This document shows positions 1 through 14,746 of a stretch of DNA of 64,000 nucleotides, piece by piece (positions within the stretch are counted from its first letter, which is position 1; the number at the start of each line of letters is the position of its first letter). The translations under genes and the position numbers were made by a program. The notes below the pieces were generated by a model. That model was not told where the DNA came from. It searched no databases and saw nothing but the letters and a program-made list of their open reading frames with translations. The stretch spans positions 4,092,001 to 4,156,000 of the forward strand of contig NZ_JAFBBZ010000001.1 of assembly GCF_016907435.1 (NCBI RefSeq), given 5' to 3'. Source of the DNA: Nocardioides salarius. GTDB lineage: Bacteria > Actinomycetota > Actinomycetes > Propionibacteriales > Nocardioidaceae.

Positions 1-16
1 CGACACCGGCGAGGAG

Positions 17-1771
17 ATGCGCGCGATCGAGACGATCCGCCGCGGACTGCACCACTCGCCCGAGCTGACCGTCGGCATCCGCACGACCCTGGCCTACGCC
101 GTGCTCGCCTCGGCGGGCCAGGTCGTGGTGCCGGTCGCGGTCCAGCAGACCCTCGACCGCGGGCTCGGCGCCGAGGGCGGCCCCGACCTCGCCTTCACCG
201 CCTGGATGGGGGTGCTGGCCGCGCTGGCCATCGTGCTGACGTCGTGGGCGTCGTACAAGATGACCAGCCGGCTCTTCCGCACCGCCGAGGGCGGGCTGGC
301 CACGCTGCGCACCAAGGCCTTCCGCCACGTCCACGACCTGCCGCTGCTGACCCAGAACACCGAGCGCCGCGGCGCCCTGGTCGCCCGGGTCACCAGCGAC
401 GTCGACCAGGTCAGCCAGTTCCTGGTCTTCGGCGGCCTGCTGTTCGTGGTCAGCATCGGGCAGGTCGTGATCGCGACCGCGGTGATGCTCGTCTACTCCT
501 GGCAGCTCACGCTGGTGGTGTGGCTGTGCTTCGCACCGCTGTTCGCCTCGCTGAAGTACTTCCAGCGCAAGCTGTCGCAGGCCTACGGCACCGTGCGCCG
601 CCAGGTCGGCGTGATGCTCTCGGCCATCTCCGAGCCGGTCGTCGGCGCCGCGGTGGTCCGGTCGTACGCCGTGCAGTCGCGCACCCAGGACCGCATCGAC
701 GAGGCCGTCGACGCGCACCGCGTCGCGAGCACCCGTGCCCAGGGCTTCACGGCCTTCTCCTTCTCGCTCGGCGGCGTCTCGGCGGGGCTGGCCAACGCCG
801 GCGTCATCGTGGTGGGCGTGCTGCTGGGCCTGGACGGCGACATCACCGCCGGCGAGATCCTCGCCTTCGCGTTCCTGGTCACGCTCTTCGTGGGACCGGT
901 CCAGATGGGCACCCAGATCCTCACCGACGCCCAGCTCGCGATCGCGGGCTGGCGCCGGGTGATCGGCATCCTCGACACCCCCGCCGACCTCGTCGACCCC
1001 GGGCCCGAGGGCCACGACCTGCCGCCGGGCCCGATCGACGTGCGCTTCGAGGACGTCACCTTCGCCTACCCCGGCGGCCCGCCGGTGCTGCGGGACGTCG
1101 ACATGTCCATCGACGCGGGTCGCCGGGTGGCGATCGTGGGGGAGACGGGCTCGGGGAAGTCGACCTTCGCCAAGCTCCTGACCCGGCTCATGGACCCCTC
1201 GGAGGGCGCCGTGCTGCTCGACGGGGTCGACGTGCGCGACATCGCCCAGGCCACCCTGCGCCGCAGCGTCGTGCTGGTGCCGCAGGAGGGGTTCCTCTTC
1301 GACGACACCATCACCGCCAACGTGCGCTACGGCCGCCTCGACGCCTCCGAGGCCGACATCTGGGCCAGCGCGGAGGAGCTGGGCCTGGGGGACTGGCTGG
1401 CGGGGCTGCCGGCCGGGCTCGAGACCCGCGTGGGCCAGCGCGGCGACTCGCTGTCGGCCGGTGAGCGCCAGCTCGTGGCGCTGCTGCGCGCGCACCTGGC
1501 CGACCCCGACCTGCTGGTGCTCGACGAGGCCACCAGCGCGGTCGACCCGTCGCTGGAGATGCGGATCGGGCGTGCCCTCGAGCGGTTGATGAGCGGTCGC
1601 ACCTCGGTCACCATCGCGCACCGGATGTCGACGGCCGAGGCCGCCGACGAGGTGGTCGTCGTCGACGCCGGCCGCATCGTGCAGCGCGGGCCGCACGCCG
1701 ACCTCGTCGCCCAGCCGGGATCGGTCTACGCGGGCCTGCACGCGTCGTGGGTGGCCCAGCAGGGGCGCTGA
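17..1771 (+). CDS. ABC exporter half-transporter (fused permease-ATPase)
   Basis: This is a half-size ABC exporter of 584 residues. An N-terminal six-helix ABC transmembrane domain (about residues 20-310) is fused to a C-terminal nucleotide-binding domain. The ATPase shows a Walker A (GETGSGKST), an atypical signature (SAGERQ in place of SGGQ), a Walker B (LLVLDEAT) and an H-loop (TIAHRMST). Such proteins work as dimers, usually as heterodimers encoded side by side, so the partner is probably just upstream of the window. The reading frame is open to base 2, so the ATG at 17 may not be the real start; the purine-rich bases directly before it are too close to be a ribosome site. The substrate cannot be deduced; lipid, peptide or drug export are all possible. 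Confidence 0.85.
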   Translation: MRAIETIRRGLHHSPELTVGIRTTLAYAVLASAGQVVVPVAVQQTLDRGLGAEGGPDLAFTAWMGVLAALAIVLTSWASYKMTSRLFRTAEGGLATLRTKAFRHVHDLPLLTQNTERRGALVARVTSDVDQVSQFLVFGGLLFVVSIGQVVIATAVMLVYSWQLTLVVWLCFAPLFASLKYFQRKLSQAYGTVRRQVGVMLSAISEPVVGAAVVRSYAVQSRTQDRIDEAVDAHRVASTRAQGFTAFSFSLGGVSAGLANAGVIVVGVLLGLDGDITAGEILAFAFLVTLFVGPVQMGTQILTDAQLAIAGWRRVIGILDTPADLVDPGPEGHDLPPGPIDVRFEDVTFAYPGGPPVLRDVDMSIDAGRRVAIVGETGSGKSTFAKLLTRLMDPSEGAVLLDGVDVRDIAQATLRRSVVLVPQEGFLFDDTITANVRYGRLDASEADIWASAEELGLGDWLAGLPAGLETRVGQRGDSLSAGERQLVALLRAHLADPDLLVLDEATSAVDPSLEMRIGRALERLMSGRTSVTIAHRMSTAEAADEVVVVDAGRIVQRGPHADLVAQPGSVYAGLHASWVAQQGR

Positions 1772-1792
1772 GCCCCGCCCGCCCCTCCGGGG

Positions 1793-1798
1793 GATGAT
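1793..1798 (+). promoter_or_regulatory. Predicted -10 element of leaderless hisI
   Basis: GATGAT lies exactly six bases before the hisI ATG, the spacing of a leaderless actinobacterial promoter. There is no Shine-Dalgarno sequence. No convincing -35 is visible. Weaker than the TANNNT cases elsewhere in the window. Confidence 0.4.
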
Positions 1799-1804
1799 GG
1801 GGCC

Positions 1805-2167
1805 ATGACCGACCAGCTCGCCCCCGACGTGGCCGCACGCCTCAAGCGCACCAGCGACGGGCTGGTGCCGGCCGTGGCCCAGCAGCACGACACCGGCGAG
1901 GTGCTGATGCTGGGCTGGATGGACGACACCGCGCTGGCCCGCACCCTGTCCACCGGCCGGGCCACCTACTGGTCGCGCAGCCGGGGCGAGTACTGGGTCA
2001 AGGGGGACACCTCGGGCCACGTGCAGCACGTCGTCGAGGTCCGCCTCGACTGCGACGGCGACACGATCCTGGTCAAGGTCGACCAGGTCGGCGCCGCCTG
2101 CCACACCGGCGAGCACACCTGCTTCGACGCCGACCTGCTGCCGCTGGGTGGCCCCGAGCGTGGCTGA
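1805..2167 (+). CDS. hisI: Phosphoribosyl-AMP cyclohydrolase
   Basis: HisI opens the purine ring of phosphoribosyl-AMP in histidine biosynthesis, in the cytoplasm. The 120-residue protein is the single-function form, without the HisE domain. Visible family marks are TYWSRSRGEYWVKG, the metal-binding DCDGD motif, and the zinc-binding cysteines in ACHTGEHTCF. The start ATG has no ribosome site but sits six bases after GATGAT, so it is probably leaderless. The gene overlaps the next one by eight bases and so probably shares its transcript. No other his gene is in the window. In related genomes I would expect trpE to follow hisI; it does not here. Confidence 0.95.
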   Translation: MTDQLAPDVAARLKRTSDGLVPAVAQQHDTGEVLMLGWMDDTALARTLSTGRATYWSRSRGEYWVKGDTSGHVQHVVEVRLDCDGDTILVKVDQVGAACHTGEHTCFDADLLPLGGPERG

Positions 2168-2804
2168 GCCCCACCGCGCGCGGCGCACCTTCGCCCCGGT
2201 CGTGCTGCTGGGCCTGGCCGCGGGCACCCTGACGGCCGTCGCCGGCACCCGGCCGGGCGTCGACGTCGTGGGCGACCCGGGCTCCGGCGTCACCGCCTCG
2301 GTCGGTCTCGGCGGCCCCGAGGCGGCCTACGACCTGCCGCTGGTCACCTCGCTCGCCCTGGTGGCGCTGGCCGCCTGGGGCGTGGTCCTCGTGACCCGCG
2401 GTCGGGTGCGTCGCGTCGTCGTCGCGGTGGGCCTCCTCGGGTCGGTGGGGGCCCTCGTGGCCGCGCTGGCCGCCTGGGGCAGCCTGCCCGACGAGCTGCG
2501 CACCGCGCTCGAGCAGGTGGGCGCCGGCGACACCGCTGTCACGCGCACCGGCTGGTACGCCGCCGCGGTGGTCGGCTCGCTGCTGCTGGTGCTCGCCTCG
2601 GGCGCGGCGCTGCGGCTGGTGCCGCACTGGCCCGAGATGGGCAGCCGGTACGACGCCCCGACGGGCCAGGCGGCCGGCGCCCGGCCGGCCGCGCCCACCC
2701 GCCCGGTGGAGGAGCTCTCCGGCCTCGACCTGTGGCGCGCCATCGACGAGGGCCACGACCCGACCGACGACGACACGTCGGGGCCGGACCGGGGTGCGGG
2801 CTGA
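2160..2804 (+). CDS. Trp-operon-associated membrane protein (TIGR02234 type)
   Basis: This is a membrane protein of about 214 residues with roughly four hydrophobic segments: an N-terminal helix after AEPHRARRTFAP, two in the middle and one near residue 150. The soluble tail is Pro/Ala-rich and then acidic. The layout and location, between hisI and trpC, match the actinobacterial family named after its place in tryptophan operons. Its function is unknown. I chose the GTG at 2160, which gives an 8-base overlap with hisI; a GTG at 2148 in the same frame is also possible. Confidence 0.7.
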   Translation: MAEPHRARRTFAPVVLLGLAAGTLTAVAGTRPGVDVVGDPGSGVTASVGLGGPEAAYDLPLVTSLALVALAAWGVVLVTRGRVRRVVVAVGLLGSVGALVAALAAWGSLPDELRTALEQVGAGDTAVTRTGWYAAAVVGSLLLVLASGAALRLVPHWPEMGSRYDAPTGQAAGARPAAPTRPVEELSGLDLWRAIDEGHDPTDDDTSGPDRGAG

Positions 2805-2862
2805 GCCCGGCGCGCCACTACACTCGGCCGCACCGATCGACGTACACCCGAGGAGCAGCGAC

Positions 2863-3066
2863 ATGTCGAACAACCACGGCAACACCCCCGCAGCCTGGAC
2901 CGCGGTGGTCGTGGGACTCCTCGGCTTCACCGTCGGCAGCGTGGGCCTGCTCTTCAGCCCCGTGAGCTTCACGGTCTTCTGGATCGGCGTGGCGATCACC
3001 GTCGCCGCCGGCATCGTCTTCCTCGTGATGGCCAAGATGGGCCTGCACGAGGAGGCCGGGCACTGA
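2863..3066 (+). CDS. HGxxPAAW-motif small membrane protein
   Basis: A 67-residue protein with two hydrophobic helices follows an N-terminal HGNTPAAW motif, which defines a small actinobacterial membrane family commonly found beside trp genes. An AGGAG ribosome site at 2851-2855 is seven bases before the ATG, which settles the start; the same frame is open upstream but has no such site. It probably belongs to the transcript that continues into the DUF2752 gene 14 bases downstream. Its role is unknown. Confidence 0.8.
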   Translation: MSNNHGNTPAAWTAVVVGLLGFTVGSVGLLFSPVSFTVFWIGVAITVAAGIVFLVMAKMGLHEEAGH

Positions 3067-3079
3067 GCACCCCGCCGCG

Positions 3080-3523
3080 ATGAGCGTCCTGGCCCCCGTC
3101 GCACCGCCGCCGCCCACCCGGCGCGAGCGGCTGCGGGCGCCGGCGCTGACCATCGGCGGCCTGGCACTGGCCACCGTCGCCCTGCGGCTGCACGACCCGC
3201 ACGTCGCCGGCAGCTGGGGCATCTGCCCCTCCGCGGCGCTGGGCTTCTGGTGCCCGGGCTGCGGCGGCCTGCGGGCGGTCAACGACCTCACCCACGGCGA
3301 CGTCGCGTCGGCGGCCTCGAGCAACCTGCTGCTCGTGGTGCTGATGCCGGTGGCCGTGGCGCTGCTGGCCGCGTGGGCGCTCTCGCGCTGGCACGGACGC
3401 CGCGCGCCCCGGCTGCGGGGACGCGCGGCGTCGGTGGTGCTGGTGGCCGGGCTGGTCGTGGTGGGCGCCTTCACGTTGCTGCGCAACCTGCCGCTGCCGG
3501 TGGGCACCTGGCTGGCGCCCTGA
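3080..3523 (+). CDS. DUF2752 family membrane protein
   Basis: A 147-residue membrane protein with about three hydrophobic segments. The family mark is the cysteine cluster CPGCGGLRA, preceded by ICPSAALGFW (Cys 49, 58 and 61), followed by a short loop into a helix. DUF2752 proteins are widespread and uncharacterised; the conserved cysteines suggest metal binding or redox chemistry, but that is inference. The gene follows the HGxxPAAW gene closely in the same direction and ends 18 bases before a convergent DUF4190 gene. Confidence 0.8.
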   Translation: MSVLAPVAPPPPTRRERLRAPALTIGGLALATVALRLHDPHVAGSWGICPSAALGFWCPGCGGLRAVNDLTHGDVASAASSNLLLVVLMPVAVALLAAWALSRWHGRRAPRLRGRAASVVLVAGLVVVGAFTLLRNLPLPVGTWLAP

Positions 3524-3541
3524 CCCGGGGCCGGCTCGCGA

Positions 3542-3862
3542 TCAGCTGGTGGAGAAGTCGAAGCTGAAGCCGCCGCTGGCGATGACGATGATCTGCACGA
3601 CGAGGAAGACCAGGGCGACGATGCCCAGGATGAAGCCGGCCTTGGCCAGGCCGGCGCCCTGCTGGCCGGTGGTGGCGATCTCGGCCTGTGCCTGACGGCC
3701 CAGCACGATCGCCAGGATGCCCAGTGGACCGCAGCACAGCAGCGAGACGATGCCGCTGACCAGCGACCAGGTGGCCTTCTTCGAGGTGCCGACGGGCTGG
3801 TCGCCGCCGTAGGTGGGCTGCCCGTACTGCGGCGGCGGGGGAGGCGGCTCGTTGTAGCTCAT
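3542..3862 (-). CDS. DUF4190 family membrane protein
   Basis: A 106-residue protein. A Pro/Gln/Tyr-rich N-terminus (about 30 residues) leads into two hydrophobic helices, the first containing the LLCCGPLGILAIVLG pattern typical of DUF4190. The family is common in actinobacteria and has no known activity; the proline-rich cytoplasmic arm suggests a membrane scaffold role, which is only inference. The start is the ATG at 3862, because an AGGAG ribosome site lies just upstream on this strand and the N-terminus starts MSYNEPPPP; the longer frame to 3952 has no support. It is divergent from trpC. Confidence 0.75.
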   Translation of the reverse strand: MSYNEPPPPPPQYGQPTYGGDQPVGTSKKATWSLVSGIVSLLCCGPLGILAIVLGRQAQAEIATTGQQGAGLAKAGFILGIVALVFLVVQIIVIASGGFSFDFSTS

Positions 3863-3999
3863 GGTGCTCCTAGGTGGTGGGGCCAGAGTCCTCGGAACAT
3901 ATCGTCGCCGGTGGCTCCCGCGCAGGCGGACGCGCCAGGAGCGCCCAGCCACGGGCGTGACAGACTCGGGTCGTCCCCACCACCGTTCCAGGAGTCCCC

Positions 4000-4778
4000 G
4001 TGTCCGTCCTCGACGACATCGTCGCCGGCGTCCGGGTCGACCTCGCCGAGCGCCAGGCCACCACGTCGCTGAGCGACCTGCGTGCCGCGCTCGCCGACGT
4101 CGACGCGCCGCGCGACCCGATGCCGCACCTGCGCGCCCCCGGCTCGAGCGTCATCGCCGAGGTCAAGCGCAGGAGCCCGAGCAAGGGCGCCCTCGCCGAC
4201 ATCCCCGACCCCACGGTCCTGGCCCGCGAGTACGCCGCCGGGGGCGCGGCCGCGATCAGCGTGCTGACCGAGCAGCGGCGCTTCGGCGGGTCGCTGGCTG
4301 ACCTGCGCGCGGTGCGCGCCGCGGTGGACACCCCGCTGCTGCGCAAGGACTTCATCGTCACCGACTACCAGCTCTGGGAGGCCCGGGCCGCCGGCGCCGA
4401 CCTGGCGCTGCTGATCGTGGCCGCCCTCGACGACGACGACCTGCGCCGGCTGCACGACCTGGCGGGTGAGCTGGGGCTGACCGCGCTGGTCGAGGTGCAC
4501 GACGAGGCCGAGACCGAGCGCGCGGTCGCCCTGGGGGCGCCGCTGGTCGGCGTCAACGCTCGCAACCTCAAGACCCTCGAGATCGACCCGGCCACCTTCG
4601 CCCGGCTGGCCCCGCAGGTCCCCGACGACGTGGTCAAGGTCGCCGAGTCCGGCGTCGTCGGCGTCGACGACGTCCGTCGCCACGTCGGCGAGGGCGCCCG
4701 CGCGGTGCTCGTCGGCGAGGCGCTCGTCAAGGACGGCGACCCCCGCGCCGCCGTCGCCGCCATGACAGGAGTCCAGGC

Positions 4779-4782
<4 letters not shown>
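4000..4782 (+). CDS. trpC: Indole-3-glycerol phosphate synthase
   Basis: TrpC closes the indole ring in tryptophan biosynthesis, converting CdRP to indole-3-glycerol phosphate. It is a 260-residue single-domain TIM barrel. The characteristic strand motifs are EVKRRSPSKG, LRKDFIV, LVEVHD, VGVNARNL and VAESGV, which carry the catalytic Glu and Lys residues. The GTG start has an AGGAG site at 3990-3994. The stop overlaps the trpB start (ATGA). I found no tryptophan-rich leader peptide upstream, so no attenuator is claimed. Confidence 0.95.
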
Positions 4783-6067
<1,285 letters not shown>

Positions 6068-6071
<4 letters not shown>

Positions 6072-6907
6072 GCGCGCCCACCAGCAGCACCGACCGCACC
6101 GTCGCCTCCGCCTTCGCCTCCGCGCGCGCGGAGGGCCGCGCGGCCCTGGTCGGCTACCTGCCCGCCGGCTTCCCCGACGTCCAGGGCGGCATCGACGCGA
6201 TGCTGGTCATGGTCGAGGCCGGCTGCGACGTCATCGAGGTCGGGCTGCCCTACTCCGACCCGGTGATGGACGGCCCCACCATCCAGGCCGCCGCCCAGCA
6301 GGCCCTCGAGCGCGGCGCCCGCACCGACGACGTGCTGCGCACGGTCGAGGCCGTGGCCGCGACCGGCACGCCCACCGTGGTGATGACCTACTGGAACCCG
6401 GTCGAGCGCTACGGCGTCGAGCGGTTCGCTGCCGGGCTCGCGGCCGCCGGGGGAGCCGGGCTGATCACCCCCGACCTGACCCCCGACTTCGCCCCCGAGT
6501 GGATCGCCGCCGCCGACCGGCACGGCCTCGACAAGATCTTCCTGGTGGCGCCGTCCTCGACGCCCGCACGGGTCACGATGACCGTGCGCGCCAGCCGCGG
6601 GTTCGTCTACGCCACCGCCGTGATGGGCGTGACCGGCGCACGCACGACCACCAGCGACCTGGCCGGCCCCCTCGTGGCCCGCACCAAGCAGGCCGTGGCC
6701 GAGGCCGGCCTCGACCTGCCGGTCGGCGTGGGGCTCGGCGTCGGCAACGGCGACCAGGCCGCCGAGGTGGCGTCGTACGCCGACGCGGTCATCGTCGGCT
6801 CGGCCTTCGTGCGCACCCTGCTCGACCACCCCGACGACCGCGCCGCCGGCCTCGAGGCCCTGCGCGCGCTGACCCACGACCTCGCGGAGGGCGTCCGACG
6901 TGCCTGA
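6068..6907 (+). CDS. trpA: Tryptophan synthase alpha chain
   Basis: TrpA cleaves indole-3-glycerol phosphate and passes indole to TrpB through the tunnel. The 279-residue TIM barrel has the catalytic Glu57 in VIEVGLPYSDP and Asp68 in VMDGPTIQ. The start is the ATG at 6068 overlapping the trpB stop. The same frame is open far upstream, but that is a shadow of trpB. It ends with an 8-base overlap into the SCO1-like gene, so the trp transcript appears to run on into non-trp genes. Confidence 0.95.
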
Positions 6908-7529
6908 GACGACCCGCTCGACCCGCCGGCTGCTCGCGCCGCTGCTGGCGGCCGCCGCCCTGCTGCTCAGCGCCTGCGGGGGCGGCAGCGAGGCCTCGAC
7001 GGCCCAGCTCAGCGCGCAGGTGGTCGACCCGCCCTTCGACGTCTCCTCGACGCCGCTGACCGACACCGATGGCGAGCCGTTCTCGCTGACCGACGACACC
7101 GACGCGCGCCTGACGCTGGTGTTCTTCGGCTACACCCGCTGCCCCGACATCTGCCCGGCGGTGCTCACCAACCTGGCCAGCGCGATGACCCGGCTCGACG
7201 AGGCCGACCGCGAGCAGGTCGAGGTGGTCTTCGTGACCAGCGACCCGGCCCGCGACGACGCCGAGACGGTGCGCTCCTACCTCGACCGCATCGACCCCGA
7301 CTTCACCGGGCTCACCGGCGACCTCGACGACATCGAGGAGGTCGGTGAGTCGATCGCCATCGGCGTCACCGACGGCACCCGCCTGCCCAGCGGCGGCTAC
7401 GACCCCAACACCCACAGCACCCAGGTGGTGGCCATCGACGGCGGCGACGACGCCCCGCTCTACTGGGGCCAGGAGACGTCGTCGGCGCAGTTCGCCGCCG
7501 ACATCCACGCCCTGCTCGAGAGGGGCTGA
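6900..7529 (+). CDS. SCO1/SenC-family copper-binding lipoprotein
   Basis: A 209-residue thioredoxin-fold protein of the SCO1 family, which delivers copper to the CuA site of cytochrome oxidase or keeps its thiols reduced. The N-terminus is a lipoprotein signal with lipobox LLSAC (Cys26). The copper ligands are present: CPDIC (Cys81, Cys85) and a downstream His in NTHSTQ (His172). So it is likely an active, membrane-anchored extracytoplasmic copper chaperone. It overlaps trpA by eight bases and ends two bases before lgt, the enzyme that would lipidate it. The GTG start is chosen for the overlap and the signal peptide. Confidence 0.9.
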   Translation: MPETTRSTRRLLAPLLAAAALLLSACGGGSEASTAQLSAQVVDPPFDVSSTPLTDTDGEPFSLTDDTDARLTLVFFGYTRCPDICPAVLTNLASAMTRLDEADREQVEVVFVTSDPARDDAETVRSYLDRIDPDFTGLTGDLDDIEEVGESIAIGVTDGTRLPSGGYDPNTHSTQVVAIDGGDDAPLYWGQETSSAQFAADIHALLERG

Positions 7530-7531
7530 GC

Positions 7532-8428
7532 ATGGTGCTCGACCTGCTCGCCGGGCTCCCCGTGCTGCCGCTGTCGATCCCGAGCCCCTCCGAGGGCACC
7601 TGGTACGTCGGCCCGCTGCCGCTGCGCGGCTACGCGCTGAGCATCATCGCCGGCATCGTGGCCGCCATCTGGATCGGCGAGCGCCGCTGGGTGGCCCGCG
7701 GCGGGCGCGCCGGCGACATCCAGGACCTCGCGATCTGGGCGGTGCCCTTCGGCCTGGTCGGCGCCCGCGCCTACCACGTCGCCACCGACGCGAGCCGCTA
7801 CTTCGGCGAGGACGGCAACCCCTGGCAGGCCCTCTACATCTGGAAGGGCGGCCTGGGCATCTGGGGCGGCATCGCGCTGGGCGCGGTCGGCGTCGTCGTC
7901 GGTGCGCGCCTCAAGGGCATCCGGCTGCTGCCGGTGCTCGACGCGATGGCCCCCGGCGTGCTCGTGGCCCAGGCGCTCGGCCGCTGGGGCAACTGGTTCA
8001 ACCAGGAGCTCTACGGGCGGCCCACCGACCTGCCCTGGGGCCTGGAGATCGACCCGGTCAACTGGCCGCCCGGGCGCAGCTTCGAGCCGGGCACGACCTT
8101 CCACCCCACCTTCCTCTACGAGTCGCTGTGGGGCCTGGCCGCCTTCGCCGTGCTGGTGTGGGCCGACCGGCGCTTCCGGCTCGGCCACGGCCAGGTGCTG
8201 GCGGCCTACGTCGCGCTCTACACGCTGGGGCGCGGCTGGATCGAGACGCTGCGCATCGACGACGTCGAGCTCTCCGACGTGGGCGGGCTGCGCTTCAACG
8301 TCTGGACCTCGATCGTGCTCTTCGTCGCCGCGGTGGCCTTCCTGGCCTGGTCGCGCCGTCGTCACCCCGATCGGGAGGAGCGGGTCTACGAGCCGGGCCG
8401 CGAGCCCGTCGAGGACGCCACGGCCTGA
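7532..8428 (+). CDS. lgt: Prolipoprotein diacylglyceryl transferase
   Basis: Lgt transfers diacylglycerol from phosphatidylglycerol to the lipobox cysteine of prolipoproteins, in the cytoplasmic membrane. The 298-residue protein has about seven hydrophobic segments and the Lgt signature GRWGNWFNQELYG, plus the conserved LPLRGYALSI and FHPTFLYES stretches. It follows the SCO1-like gene by two bases. The trpA-lgt linkage is familiar in actinobacteria. Targets in this window include the SCO1-like protein, the Liv binding protein and the NagZ-like lipoprotein. Confidence 0.95.
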   Translation: MVLDLLAGLPVLPLSIPSPSEGTWYVGPLPLRGYALSIIAGIVAAIWIGERRWVARGGRAGDIQDLAIWAVPFGLVGARAYHVATDASRYFGEDGNPWQALYIWKGGLGIWGGIALGAVGVVVGARLKGIRLLPVLDAMAPGVLVAQALGRWGNWFNQELYGRPTDLPWGLEIDPVNWPPGRSFEPGTTFHPTFLYESLWGLAAFAVLVWADRRFRLGHGQVLAAYVALYTLGRGWIETLRIDDVELSDVGGLRFNVWTSIVLFVAAVAFLAWSRRRHPDREERVYEPGREPVEDATA

Positions 8429-8493
8429 GGCGGCGCCCGTCTCACCAGGCGGCGACCGGGACCGCGCGGGCCGGACGCCCAGGTCACCGGTGC

Positions 8494-8499
8494 TAGCCT
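8494..8499 (+). promoter_or_regulatory. Predicted -10 element of the gltBD promoter
   Basis: TAGCCT lies in the 196-base gap between lgt and gltB, with CCGGAC 17 bases upstream as a weak -35. It would give a leader of roughly 120 bases before the gltB GTG. The leader contains a short inverted repeat (GTCGCCG against CGGCGAC), but I see no recognisable riboswitch. Confidence 0.4.
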
Positions 8500-8624
8500 G
8501 AGCCTTCGCGTGGGCCAATGTCGTCCCCTGCGCTCGACTCAAGATCCGCTCCACCGCAGTCGCCGGTCCCGGACCAGCTCGACCAGGGTCCGTTCCCCGG
8601 CGGCGACGACGACGGGAGACCCCG

Positions 8625-13188
<4,564 letters not shown>

Positions 13189-13196
<8 letters not shown>

Positions 13197-14655
13197 CCCC
13201 AAGGGCTTTCTGAAGGAGGGTCGCAAGGTCGCGGCCCGTCGTCCGGTCGAGGAGCGGGTGGGGGACTGGAACGAGGTCTACCCCGACGGCGTCGGCCGTG
13301 CCCTGCTGCCGATCATCACCCCGCAGGCCGGACGCTGCATGGACTGCGGCATCCCGTTCTGCCACCAGGGCTGCCCGCTGGGCAACATCATCCCCGAGTG
13401 GAACGACCTGGTCTGGCGCGACGACTGGGAGGGGGCGATCGAGCGGCTGCACGCCACGAACAACTTCCCCGAGTTCACCGGTCGGCTCTGCCCGGCGCCC
13501 TGCGAGACCGCCTGCGTGCTGGGCATCAACCAGGACCCGGTGACCATCAAGAACGTCGAGGTCTCGATCATCGACAAGGCGTGGGAGTCCGGCACCGTGC
13601 GGCCCCAGCCGCCGGAGTGGCTCTCGGGCCGCACCGTGGCGGTGATCGGCTCGGGCCCCGCCGGCCTGGCCGCCGCCCAGCAGCTGACGCGGGCCGGGCA
13701 CACCGTGGCGGTCTACGAGCGCGCCGACAAGATCGGCGGGCTGCTGCGCTACGGCATCCCCGAGTTCAAGATGGAGAAGAAGCACCTCGACCGGCGGCTG
13801 GACCAGATGCGCCGCGAGGGCACGGTCTTCCGCGCCGGCGTCGACGTCGGTGGCGACCTGACCGGGCAGCGCCTGGCCGACCGGTACGACGCCGTCGTGC
13901 TGGCCACCGGCTCGACCGTGGCCCGCGACCTCGGCGTCGAGGGCCGTGAGCTGGACGGCATCCACCAGGCCATGGACTTCCTGCCGCAGGCCAACCGCGT
14001 CGCGGTCGGCGAGAGCGTGGAGGGCCAGGTCACCGCCGAGGGCAAGCACGTGGTCATCATCGGCGGCGGCGACACCGGCGCCGACTGCCTGGGCACCTCG
14101 ACGCGCCAGAAGGCCGCCTCGATCACCCAGCTCGAGATCATGCCGGAGCCGCCGGGCACCCGCCCGGAGGGCCAGCCGTGGCCGACCTACCCGATGACCT
14201 TCCGGGTCTCCTCGGCCCACGAGGAGGCGGGGGAGCGGGTCTACGCCGTGTCCACCAAGCGCTTCATCGGCGACGAGGACGGCCACGTGCGCGCCCTCGA
14301 GCTCGTCGACGTCGTCCTGGAGGACGGGCGCCCGACCGAGGTCGAGGGCAGCAGCCGCGAGATCCCGGCCGACCTGGTGCTCTTCGCGATGGGCTTCACC
14401 GGCCCCGAGCGCGAGGGCCTGGTCGAGCAGCTCGACCTCGAGCTCGACGAGCGGGGCAACGTGCGGCGCGACGCGTCGTACGCCTCCTCACGCCCGGGGG
14501 TCTTCGTGGCCGGCGACTGCGGTCGCGGCCAGTCGCTCATCGTGTGGGCGATCGCCGAGGGCCGCGCTGCGGCGTCGTACGTCGACGCCTACCTGACCGG
14601 GGAGACCGCGCTCCCCGCGCCGGTCAAGCCGACCGACCGCCCGCTGATGGCCTGA
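13189..14655 (+). CDS. gltD: Glutamate synthase small subunit
   Basis: GltD takes electrons from NADPH and passes them by FAD and 4Fe-4S clusters to GltB. The 488-residue protein has two N-terminal cysteine clusters (CMDCGIPFCHQGCPLG and CPAPCETACVLG), the FAD-binding GSGPAGLAAAQ, the NADPH-binding IGGGDTGADC and a C-terminal VFVAGDCGRGQSLIVWA. It overlaps gltB, so the two subunits are co-translated. A strong hairpin terminator follows six bases after its stop, closing the operon. Confidence 0.97.
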
Positions 14656-14660
14656 GGCGC

Positions 14661-14693
14661 GTCCCGTCGGGCTGGCTTCCGGCCCGACGGGAC
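14661..14693 (+). terminator. Rho-independent-like terminator of gltBD
   Basis: A perfect 12-base-pair stem (14661-14672 with 14682-14693) with a 9-base loop lies directly after gltD. No T-tract follows, as is usual in GC-rich actinobacteria. Confidence 0.8.
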
Positions 14694-14713
14694 GGCGCTG
14701 CGGTGACCCCTGT

Positions 14714-14740
14714 TTGAACGTTCCAACGTCCAGGTAGGGT
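14714..14740 (+). promoter_or_regulatory. Promoter of leaderless pyk
   Basis: TTGAAC (14714-14719) and TAGGGT (14735-14740) form a sigma-70-type promoter with a 15-base spacer. The -10 ends six bases before the GTG of pyk, so transcription should start at or next to the start codon. No ribosome site is present, in agreement. Confidence 0.65.
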
Positions 14741-14746
14741 GAGCGC

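Noticed and set aside
3863..3999. Tryptophan attenuator or leader peptide before trpC
   Set aside because: No short frame with clustered Trp codons and no terminator-antiterminator pair could be found.
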